Assembly: GCA_964468405.1 (NCBI GenBank)
Contig: CAYXTC010000001.1
Coordinates: forward strand, 1 to 46,043
Origin: CAYXTC01 sp964468405
GTDB taxonomy: Bacteria; Patescibacteriota; Minisyncoccia; Minisyncoccales; GWA2-38-27
Reading direction: 5' to 3'
DNA: 46,043 nt
The notes under the pieces are model-generated. The model saw only the letters and a list, made by a program, of their open reading frames with translations. It ran no database searches and was not told the DNA's origin. The translations under genes were made by a program, and so were the position numbers. Of this stretch, positions 40,713 to 46,043 are shown piece after piece; the first letter of the stretch is position 1; each line of letters begins with the position of its first letter.

Positions 40713-40734
40713 TATATTAAGGTACCTTAATATA
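40713..40734. repeat. 22-bp perfect palindrome
   Basis: TATATTAAGGT followed by its exact complement ACCTTAATATA with no spacer, flanked by A6 on the left and T6 on the right. It may be a bidirectional terminator or a symmetrical protein-binding site. Confidence 0.7.
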
Positions 40735-40777
40735 TTTTTTCATAAACAAAGGCTCCTGTCAATCTAGAAATTACCTC

Positions 40778-41050
40778 CTACTCTTTCCCAAACACCTTGC
40801 GCAGCTCTGTCTTGGATTTCTCTAGAACTTTCTTTTGCTTTGGATCTAGATTGCTTCCTGCCCGGTTAATGTAGAAATTGAGCATAGACATTGCCGACTG
40901 GAAGGCCCCTGCCTTTTTTATTTTGCTCTTTTCAGCAGAGCTCTTTAAAGACAAGGCCACTTTCTTGGGATCTTTAAAAGTAAAAACACCCTCTTCCAAA
41001 TCAAGAGAGTCACTCTCTCCGGTTATCTTTGAAGACCAGTTCTTTGCCAT
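40778..41050 (-). CDS. DUF3175 family protein
   Basis: The 90-aa product is basic and begins MAKNWSSKITGESDSLDLEEGVF. With KDPKKVALSLKSSAEKS, FQSAMSMLNFYINRAGSNL and KTELRKVFG it follows the DUF3175 pattern along its whole length. The function of that family is unknown. A GAGG site precedes the ATG. The stop codon TAG overlaps an AGGAGG sequence, so a downstream short frame may be translated. Confidence 0.85.
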   Translation of the reverse strand: MAKNWSSKITGESDSLDLEEGVFTFKDPKKVALSLKSSAEKSKIKKAGAFQSAMSMLNFYINRAGSNLDPKQKKVLEKSKTELRKVFGKE

Positions 41051-41171
41051 ACTGCCCTCATCTTAACTCTCTTAAGGTAAAGAGACAAACAAATCTCCGC
41101 TCTTTGGGTATGCTATCATCGAAGGCCCGGCCTCTGGAAGGGAGACCGCCCATCTTGAATGGGAATTTTTA

Positions 41172-41537
41172 TTAAAACCGCTCAACAATATAGGGAAGGA
41201 ATATTAAAAATCCAATTATCGCAGCCCCGATAGAAATAACGAAGACTGCTCCGGCTGAGATATCTTTAATCCTCTTTATTCTGGGGTCGTGGTCGGGCTG
41301 TAAAAAATCCAGCACTTTCTCTATTTGAGTATTCAACAGTTCGAAGGCCAAAACAGAGGTTATTAGAAAAATAACTATTATTTTTTCTAAAGGATGTATC
41401 CCTAAAGCAAACATAAAAATCACAACCAAAACACCACACAAACAAAGAACCTGAAAAGTTTGTTCGTGGTGGGCTGTCCTCAATCCTTTGAGGGCTGCCC
41501 TGAAACTACTTTTTAGTTTCCCGGGACTAATAATCAT
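41172..41537 (-). CDS. dgkA: Diacylglycerol/undecaprenol kinase (DgkA family)
   Basis: The 121-aa membrane kinase has three helices and the DgkA signature ELLNTQIEKVLDFL followed by RIKRIKDISAGAVFV. In Gram-positive-type organisms this family phosphorylates undecaprenol, the lipid carrier of wall synthesis. The usual NTAIE reads NTQIE. It overlaps the nucleotidyltransferase gene by 4 nt. The undecaprenol substrate is inferred. Confidence 0.92.
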   Translation of the reverse strand: MIISPGKLKSSFRAALKGLRTAHHEQTFQVLCLCGVLVVIFMFALGIHPLEKIIVIFLITSVLAFELLNTQIEKVLDFLQPDHDPRIKRIKDISAGAVFVISIGAAIIGFLIFLPYIVERF

Positions 41538-42040
41538 ACTTCCTCAGACCAACTTTTATCTATATAATTTTTTATCAATTCAATTTTCTTTTTGTCGTCT
41601 TTCCCTAACTTCTCTTGCCGATAATTATCCCTAAGCATTAATTCGTAAACCGCCAAAAAATGTTCTGCGGCAAGCCCTTTAAAGACGGCGCCCTCTTTGT
41701 TAAAAATTTCTAAATTGCCAAGATTAATTTCGGTTTTCTCTGGAAGGTCTTCCTGTCTGGCAAAGCCCACTGATTCTCCTTTTCTGGAAAATTCGTGTTC
41801 TTTTTCATCCACCAACTCGAACCCCAAATCTTGCATAAAGTAGATCAATTCTCCCCATCTCTTGCTAAGTAACTCTTCGGGGATCAGAATATCAATATCA
41901 TTCGCCTGCCCGTACTCCCCTATCTTTTTGTACAATCCCAAAGATCCGAAAAGAACAGGGACAACATTAAAAACTTTATTCAAGCCCCTGCTAACTTCCA
42001 AAAAGATTTCAAACTTTTTTTTGTTATTTTTTCTCTTCAT
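41534..42040 (-). CDS. Nucleotidyltransferase-like protein (MNT/Cam-type fold)
   Basis: The 168-aa product has the nucleotidyltransferase motif VLFGSLGLYKKIG...NDIDILIP (around 31-55), with the Gly-Ser and Asp-x-Asp pattern, then an alpha/beta C-terminal part. Such proteins transfer nucleotides to small molecules or proteins, and many are of unknown function. It starts the operon with dgkA. No toxin-antitoxin partner (HEPN) is adjacent. The target is unknown. Confidence 0.75.
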   Translation of the reverse strand: MKRKNNKKKFEIFLEVSRGLNKVFNVVPVLFGSLGLYKKIGEYGQANDIDILIPEELLSKRWGELIYFMQDLGFELVDEKEHEFSRKGESVGFARQEDLPEKTEINLGNLEIFNKEGAVFKGLAAEHFLAVYELMLRDNYRQEKLGKDDKKKIELIKNYIDKSWSEEV

Positions 42041-42081
42041 ATACTTATCTTATGATACTCTCTTTTCTTTGTTTCTTCAAT

Positions 42082-42108
42082 AAAAAAGCCCTTAGTTATA
42101 GGGTTTTT
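42082..42108 (-). terminator. Terminator of the 90-aa membrane protein gene
   Basis: Stem around CCCT/AGGG, followed by CTTTTTTA on the minus strand. Imperfect, but in the right place. Confidence 0.55.
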
Positions 42109-42117
42109 GGATTGTTT

Positions 42118-42390
42118 TTAGTCTAGAGTATAAGCTTTTCCTCCGACAAAAAATCCTGCCACCAGGCCAATTAAAGAAAAGATTACCCACATAATAACAG
42201 CAAGGCGGGAAGTAGGCGTAGTGGCAATGGTCTCTATCGTGATAACTGTAAAAAGAAAGCTCATTGCCAAAGCGGAATTGCGAGTTATATGTACTTTCAC
42301 CGAAGGATTGGTTCTATTAATTCCCGCTCCTGCTAAACTTCCCCACAATAGGGTCGTTAAAAATACGAGGAAACACACAGCCAACACCAT
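42118..42390 (-). CDS. Small membrane protein, three helices
   Basis: The 90-aa product has three hydrophobic segments (about 2-22, 40-58 and 66-85). The loop between the first two has a basic patch (SVKVHITRN). ATG 42390 has an AAGGAG site. The family is not recognised. It is a single gene with a weak promoter and its own terminator. Confidence 0.65.
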   Translation of the reverse strand: MVLAVCFLVFLTTLLWGSLAGAGINRTNPSVKVHITRNSALAMSFLFTVITIETIATTPTSRLAVIMWVIFSLIGLVAGFFVGGKAYTLD

Positions 42391-42435
42391 TTTCTGCTCC
42401 TTTCTCTTTTGTTAAAGATCAATAACTATATTCAG

Positions 42436-42464
42436 TTAAAGCATATTTGCTATTTATTTGTCAA
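42436..42464 (-). promoter_or_regulatory. Possible promoter of the 90-aa membrane protein
   Basis: TTGACA (42459-42464), 17-bp spacer, CTTTAA (42436-42441). The -10 box is weak. Confidence 0.4.
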
Positions 42465-42474
42465 ATGAAAATCT

Positions 42475-43002
42475 TTACCTGGTCTTGGCGAAAAGATAGC
42501 AGTCCAAAAATCTGGTTCCCTTTTTTGTATATTTTTTCAAAATCCCTTCAAGTTCGTATCCCGCTTTCTCTAAAACCTTCATCGAGGCCTTGTTCCAAGG
42601 AAACACAGTGGCGTAAATTCTTCTAAAACCAACTTTATTAAAACCAAACACTGTTATTTTCTTAAGGGCCAGGGTAGTAATACCCCTCCCCCGGTATCTT
42701 TTATCCAGCCAGTACCCCACTTCTGCCTTGTGCCCCTCTATATTATCAAAACCCACAGAGCCTGCAACTTCCCCCTCAATATCAATCACAAAATTAATCA
42801 TCTTGGGCTTCTTTTTCTTCCTCTCTGCCAAATTTTTGCTTATCCAATTGTTCGCCTCTTGGGCAGTATAGGGAAAAGGGATTCCAGAAGTGTTCCGGGC
42901 AGTAGTTCTGTCATTAATATTCTCTCTTAAAGATTTTTCATCCCCTTTCTTGTAGGGTCTTAAGGTAAAATCTTTTGTTTTAATAATAGGTATTTTGACC
43001 AT
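42475..43002 (-). CDS. GNAT acetyltransferase (RimJ/RimL-like)
   Basis: The 175-aa N-acetyltransferase has the GNAT core: the FTLRPYKKGDEKSL N-terminal strand, the EVGYWLDKRYRGRGITTLALK acetyl-CoA-binding motif (R/Q-x-x-G-x-G/A), and NKASMKVLEKAGYELEG near the end. This is the RimJ/L type that acetylates N-termini of ribosomal or other proteins. The substrate is not known. It follows tRNA-Gln with no clear promoter of its own. Confidence 0.9.
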   Translation of the reverse strand: MVKIPIIKTKDFTLRPYKKGDEKSLRENINDRTTARNTSGIPFPYTAQEANNWISKNLAERKKKKPKMINFVIDIEGEVAGSVGFDNIEGHKAEVGYWLDKRYRGRGITTLALKKITVFGFNKVGFRRIYATVFPWNKASMKVLEKAGYELEGILKKYTKKGTRFLDCYLFAKTR

Positions 43003-43074
43003 CCTAAAGTTTAAGATTGTTTTAAGAGTCAGTCCCTATGTCCGGCCCCCCTCCTAGATAAAACATCCTGTATG

Positions 43075-43145
43075 CTGCCGGGCCAGGATTCGAACCTGGA
43101 TTACTAGAGCCAAAATCTAGAGTGTTACCGTTACACCACCCGGCA
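43075..43145 (-). tRNA. tRNA-Gln (anticodon TTG)
   Basis: The acceptor TGCCGGG/CCCGGCA, the D-arm GTGT/ACAC, the anticodon stem CTAGA/TCTAG around TTTTGGC, and the T-arm CCAGG-TTCGAAT-CCTGG all fold. The discriminator is G. No CCA is encoded; the next bases are CAT, so CCA must be added after transcription. Its 5' end (43145) directly follows the stop codon of the HTH-LAGLIDADG-like gene, with no base between. Confidence 0.95.
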
Positions 43146-43817
43146 TTATTTATAAATTCCTTCTTTCCAACCCTCTATTTTTCTGTTAAAATTAGTACTT
43201 CTTTTTACAGTAACTTTAAGTAATCCGTAATAATCTTCTCCGACTTTTCTTCTTTTTGTCTTAATTTTATTTTTCTTCCAAGTTACCTTCCGAAACTCGT
43301 TAATCGGGAAACCTGTTTTTCTCGACCAGTATCTTTTAATCTCTCTCAATCTCTTCTCATTATTTTCGTGAAGAAATATCCTAAATTTTATACTTTCCTT
43401 AGGAATCTTGCATACATTCCTAAGCCAATCCAAAAAAATATTTATTAAATAAGGATCTGAATTTCCCAAACCAACTAAAGAACCTTTCTCTCTTTCTTTA
43501 TCTCCCTCAGCCCAATATAGTGCTATACCAACTAACCACAAATCTCTTTTACTAACTTTTCCAATTTCTTTTCTCGCCTTGTCTTTAATCCGTTCTGTTG
43601 TTAAAATTCTAATCCTTCGACGAGCTTCTGCTCCTCGCCTCATTGCCATCAACCTCTTTTCTGTCAATCTTTGTTTCTGTTTTTTGCTCAAACCGACACT
43701 TCTTAACCATAAAGACAATGTTGATTTAGCTACCGGAACTTTTTCTAAAAGCTCTCGATAAGAGAACCCTTTTTTTCTAAGCTTTATTGCTTCTTCTTTT
43801 TCCCTTGTTTTTGCCAT
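43146..43817 (-). CDS. HTH-LAGLIDADG-like protein touching tRNA-Gln
   Basis: The 223-aa product (ATG 43817; a TTG start gives three more residues) has an N-terminal helix-turn-helix (about 14-42: GFSYRELLEKVPVAKSTLSLWL), a basic linker, and one LAGLIDADG-like motif LVGIALYWAEGDK (about 95-107). The core continues with NSDPYLINIFLDWL and a conserved FPINEFRKV stretch near 170. With a single motif it would have to be a dimer or a DNA-binding relative. The gene has its own promoter with an inverted repeat and ends with TAA directly abutting tRNA-Gln, so the tRNA is probably in its transcript. Confidence 0.8.
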   Translation of the reverse strand: MAKTREKEEAIKLRKKGFSYRELLEKVPVAKSTLSLWLRSVGLSKKQKQRLTEKRLMAMRRGAEARRRIRILTTERIKDKARKEIGKVSKRDLWLVGIALYWAEGDKEREKGSLVGLGNSDPYLINIFLDWLRNVCKIPKESIKFRIFLHENNEKRLREIKRYWSRKTGFPINEFRKVTWKKNKIKTKRRKVGEDYYGLLKVTVKRSTNFNRKIEGWKEGIYK

Positions 43818-43863
43818 TTGAACCAAGGATATTTATTATTTAATTATACTACCTTGGTTCAAA
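43817..43863. repeat. 12-bp inverted repeat bracketing the promoter -10 (operator candidate)
   Basis: TTTGAACCAAGG (43817-43828) and CCTTGGTTCAAA (43852-43863) are exact complements separated by 23 bp. The arms lie on both sides of the TATAAT box; one is in the -35/-10 spacer and the other in the leader touching the ATG. This is a classic position for repressor binding, probably by the HTH protein itself. Confidence 0.7.
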
Positions 43864-43871
43864 AATTTCAA
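43843..43871 (-). promoter_or_regulatory. Promoter of the second HTH-LAGLIDADG gene (and tRNA-Gln)
   Basis: TTGAAA (43866-43871), 17-bp spacer, TATAAT (43843-43848). The -35 box lies just beyond the dnaX stop. Confidence 0.8.
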
Positions 43872-43875
43872 CATA

Positions 43876-44991
43876 CTACCCCCCAAGTCCTATAATATCA
43901 ACGATAGCTAATTCTAGGGGTAATTGGGGAATAGAAGAATAACGCATTTTGTTCTCTGCATCCAGGAACAAGTCGATCATCTTGTGAATCTTCTCTCCTC
44001 CGAAAGACTTTGCCTGTTCTTTAAAAGACTCCTTTTCTTCTTCTGTGAGGCCCAAGATAATAGGATTTTCATCCTCTGGGTTAATCTCCAGTATTAAAAG
44101 ACGCCTTAAGTATCTAATTAAGGCCCTGACAAACTCCTGAGGATCGAATCCTTTTTCCATAATCTGGGTTAAGAACTTTAGGGCCTCAGCCGAATTATTG
44201 TTTCTAATGTGCTCTAAAAAATGACTTATTAAACTATTATCTGCTATTCCTAGAATATCTCTTACCTTCTCTGCTTTTATCTCTTCAGAATTTTCTGTAT
44301 AGGCAAAAGTCAGTACCTGATCCAAAAGACTCTCTGCGTCCCTAACAGCCCCTCCTGAATTAAGAGCAATAAGCTCCAGGGCTGCCTTGTCTATCTTAAC
44401 CCCTTCTTTTTTACAGATATAGGACATTCTCTGCTCTATCTCGGGAAGTTTTAATTTCCTGAAGTCGAACCTCTGACACCTGGAAATAATAGTAGGCAGC
44501 ATTTTATGAACTTCGGTGGTGGCTAAGATAAAAATGGCATGAAGCGGAGGCTCCTCCAAGGTTTTTAAAAGAGCGTTAACTGCATCCTTGGAAAGTTGGT
44601 GGGCCTCATCCAGTATAAATACCTTGTATTTTTCTTTGGCAGGTGAAAACTTAATTCCTTCCCTTAATTCTCTAATTTCATCGATGCCCCTGTGCGAAGC
44701 AGCATCAATCTCAATTAAATCCAAGGACCTCCCTTTTATAATATCAAGACAAGAGGGACATTTGTTGCAGGGCTCTGCTTTTCCCTCTTTTCTGTTGTGG
44801 CAATTAAGGGCTTTGGCAAACAGCCTTGCCGTAGTAGTCTTACCCGTACCTCTTGGTCCTGAAAATAAATAGGCATGAGAAATCATCTCACGAGAAATAG
44901 CGTTAGTTAGTGTTTTGACTATGTGCTCTTGTCCTACAATCTCAGAGAAACTCTTTGGCCTGTATTTTCGGTAGAGAACCAAGTTAGACAT
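43876..44991 (-). CDS. dnaX: DNA polymerase III subunit gamma/tau
   Basis: The 371-aa clamp-loader ATPase has SGPRGTGKTTTARLFAKALNC (Walker A), a four-cysteine zinc site (CHNRKEGKAEPC, CPSC), LDEAHQLSKDA and TTEVHKMLPTIISRCQRFDF. The frame is open for 52 more codons upstream, but those overlap GtrA, and the family starts at MSNLVLYRKYRPKSF, so ATG 44991 is used. It lies 1 nt from the GtrA stop. It is short and lacks the long tau-type C-terminus. Confidence 0.95.
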   Translation of the reverse strand: MSNLVLYRKYRPKSFSEIVGQEHIVKTLTNAISREMISHAYLFSGPRGTGKTTTARLFAKALNCHNRKEGKAEPCNKCPSCLDIIKGRSLDLIEIDAASHRGIDEIRELREGIKFSPAKEKYKVFILDEAHQLSKDAVNALLKTLEEPPLHAIFILATTEVHKMLPTIISRCQRFDFRKLKLPEIEQRMSYICKKEGVKIDKAALELIALNSGGAVRDAESLLDQVLTFAYTENSEEIKAEKVRDILGIADNSLISHFLEHIRNNNSAEALKFLTQIMEKGFDPQEFVRALIRYLRRLLILEINPEDENPIILGLTEEEKESFKEQAKSFGGEKIHKMIDLFLDAENKMRYSSIPQLPLELAIVDIIGLGG

Positions 44992-44992
44992 A

Positions 44993-45646
44993 CTATTTCC
45001 CAGAAGGAGTAATAGGAACTTCTTTGTCTTTTTTCTTAAAAACAATAAACTTATACCCCAAAAAGTTCCACATAAACACACAGATAATAGCAACAAAGGC
45101 TCCGATATTAGCCCAAAGTTCAGGAGAAACACCAAACTGGGGGCCAATTATGTTAACAATGAAAGAAGCCACCCCTACGTTCAGAAGAAACCCTATGCCC
45201 GCTATTAGGTAGAACTTGCCGAATTCTTTCCCCCCTACCTTGGTTTCTTTGTGCTCGTAGGTCCAGAACTTGTTCCAGAAATAGGAGTTAACCACAGAAA
45301 CAGTAAAAGAAACTGCCTTAAAAACAGAGTAAAGCCATCCGGAAGCCATTCCTGAAATCAACATCAATATGTTTAAAATCCCCAAGTCAACAAAAGTGTT
45401 CAAAGCCCCTACCATTACAAATTTTGCCAGTTGGAATAAAACAGAAAATACCTTCCCGACCCAAAAAGCAATAACAGTCCCGACCAGAGCAAGCAAAGGA
45501 AGAACAATAGGAAGATAGATAATAACTCCGTCCACTGCCTCGGGCAGATTTAATGTTTTAGATACCCCCAATTTGGAAACAATAACAGCAATTAAAGCGA
45601 TAGCCTCCCCTATAACTAAAGGAAAAATATAGTCTGCTTTTCTCAT
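44993..45646 (-). CDS. GtrA-family membrane protein
   Basis: The 217-aa product has about six hydrophobic helices. The C-terminal 130 residues match the GtrA family, with FVMVGALNTFVDLGILNIL, NSYFWNKFWTY and NFLGYKFIVFK. GtrA proteins are thought to flip polyprenyl-linked sugars. Two additional helices precede the GtrA domain. The start is uncertain: ATG 45646 (GAG site) or 45688. Its stop nearly touches dnaX, so the two genes are probably co-transcribed. Confidence 0.85.
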   Translation of the reverse strand: MRKADYIFPLVIGEAIALIAVIVSKLGVSKTLNLPEAVDGVIIYLPIVLPLLALVGTVIAFWVGKVFSVLFQLAKFVMVGALNTFVDLGILNILMLISGMASGWLYSVFKAVSFTVSVVNSYFWNKFWTYEHKETKVGGKEFGKFYLIAGIGFLLNVGVASFIVNIIGPQFGVSPELWANIGAFVAIICVFMWNFLGYKFIVFKKKDKEVPITPSGK

Positions 45647-45727
45647 ATTAATCTCATTAATAATTATAAATCTTATTAAAACCTTCATCTATATTAACTT
45701 TTTAAAAAATCAAAAGCAAGAAGCGCT

Positions 45728-45754
45728 ATAAAAAAAGCCCTCTTTAAAAGAAGG
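45728..45754 (-). terminator. Terminator after the frameshifted ORF
   Basis: Stem CCTTCTT/AAGAGGG with a 3-nt loop and one G-T pair, followed by CTTTTTTT on the minus strand. The stem includes the stop codon of the ORF. Confidence 0.7.
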
Positions 45755-45966
45755 ATTTGTCTGAAATTCTCTTGAGTGTTCGGATCTTGGCGCCGAAGTC
45801 CTCTGCGATGGTTTGAAGAACTTTTAAGTCCAATTCTCTTTGCTCTGGCATAATCCTGAAAGTCGCCCTTGGCCGGATAATCCAAGGCAACCCCACTCCC
45901 GGTTTCTTTTCTGTAAACCAAGAGGTTGTACCAAGTGACTAAGTTAACCACTTTTTTGCATCGCAA
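45744..45966 (-). pseudogene. Small ORF that reads well only after a +1 frame change at an A run
   Basis: From TTG 45966 one frame gives a protein-like stretch (VVNLVTWYNLLVYRKETG and ALDYPAKGDFQDYARAKRIGLK). It then turns into improbable SSSNHRRGLRRQ sequence, while the next frame gives VLQTIAEDFGAKIRTLKRIS and a stop inside the terminator. The join is at AAAA (complement of 45822-45825). A further run AAAAAA at the start would similarly link ATG 45961 to the main frame. This may be a decayed gene, a homopolymer error in the assembly, or programmed frameshifting. The family is not recognised. Confidence 0.45.
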
Positions 45967-46043
45967 GAGTCAATATTAACCCGAGGATACGGAAGGCCGT
46001 GGTTTCTGTGGCCCTGACAGGAAGAAAGGGATCTTATCCCAAG
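45967..46043. other. Right edge, no feature identified
   Basis: The last 77 bp hold a short GGGAT/ATCCC hairpin and short open frames on both strands, but nothing that I can assign. A coding end on either strand is possible. Confidence 0.3.

Noticed and set aside
41126..41170. CCCAT/ATGGG hairpin followed by T-run on the plus strand
   Set aside because: The stem is only 5 bp and no plus-strand gene precedes it.
44992..45147. 52-codon N-terminal extension of dnaX
   Set aside because: It is just the open frame overlapping gtrA; it is hydrophobic and unlike DnaX, and the family starts at MSNLVLYRK (ATG 44991).
45694..45966. 90-aa protein read straight through from TTG 45966
   Set aside because: The second half has unlikely composition, and a better continuation in the next frame ends in the terminator.
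1..46043. CRISPR array, IS element, prophage or rRNA
   Set aside because: No regularly spaced repeats, transposase, phage structural genes or rRNA sequence were seen anywhere.
45967..46043. Structured RNA at the right edge (rnpB, tmRNA or SRP RNA)
   Set aside because: The small hairpins do not carry any conserved core that I know for these RNAs.

Overview
The window looks like a chromosomal segment from a walled, streamlined bacterium of the Candidate Phyla Radiation (Patescibacteria, probably Parcubacteria-like). This assignment is inferred from gene content and compact architecture, not from a marker-gene tree. Supporting signs are a compact heat-shock set with a short HrcA, an aspartyl-tRNA synthetase without the usual bacterial insertion domain, a MurF with a membrane N-terminus, many single-span micro-proteins, and 1-8 nt gene overlaps. 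Most genes lie on the minus strand.

Layout. 1-2.3 kb: tRNA-Ala, a PlsC-like acyltransferase, a small DUF1874/AcrIII-1-like protein, and an HTH-LAGLIDADG endonuclease whose ATG overlaps the CCA end of tRNA-Lys. 2.3-7.1 kb: heat-shock operon hrcA-grpE-hsp20-dnaK-dnaJ behind a near-perfect CIRCE operator. 7.1-10.5 kb (plus strand): two GT-C membrane glycosyltransferases. 10.5-13 kb: femX-like gene, ftsQ, and an unknown membrane protein. 13-19.7 kb: operon lysS-serS-hydrolase-murF-degT-small ORF. 19.7-28.6 kb: cell-wall block of murG-capA, murI-murD-ftsW, and aspS-micro ORF-dacA-mraY. 28.8-29.7 kb: small secreted and membrane proteins. 29.7-31.6 kb: thpR-murC. 31.7-35.3 kb: plus-strand genes including an internally duplicated unknown protein, a pol-beta-type lyase-domain fusion, fmt and efp. 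35.6-38.5 kb: a UvrD-like helicase-nuclease. 38.6-43 kb: WG-repeat protein, TspO, a cN-III-like nucleotidase, DUF3175, DgkA, a nucleotidyltransferase, small membrane proteins and a GNAT enzyme. 43-46 kb: tRNA-Gln, a second HTH/LAGLIDADG-like gene ending at the base before it, dnaX, a GtrA-like protein, and an apparently frameshifted ORF.

How the genes work together. The largest theme is peptidoglycan synthesis: murC, murD, murF, murG, murI, mraY, ftsW, ftsQ, dacA, femX-like and dgkA. It is interleaved with aminoacyl-tRNA synthetases and translation genes (fmt, efp). The heat-shock genes form one HrcA-controlled unit.

Two cross-cutting patterns stand out. First, two different HTH-LAGLIDADG-type genes each touch a tRNA gene and are probably co-transcribed with it. 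Second, at least eight operons have a -10 box only 5-8 nt before the start codon, which predicts leaderless mRNAs. Small stand-alone genes have normal leaders with AGGAG-type ribosome binding sites instead. There is no CRISPR array, IS element or rRNA, and no gene-free stretch over 300 bp.
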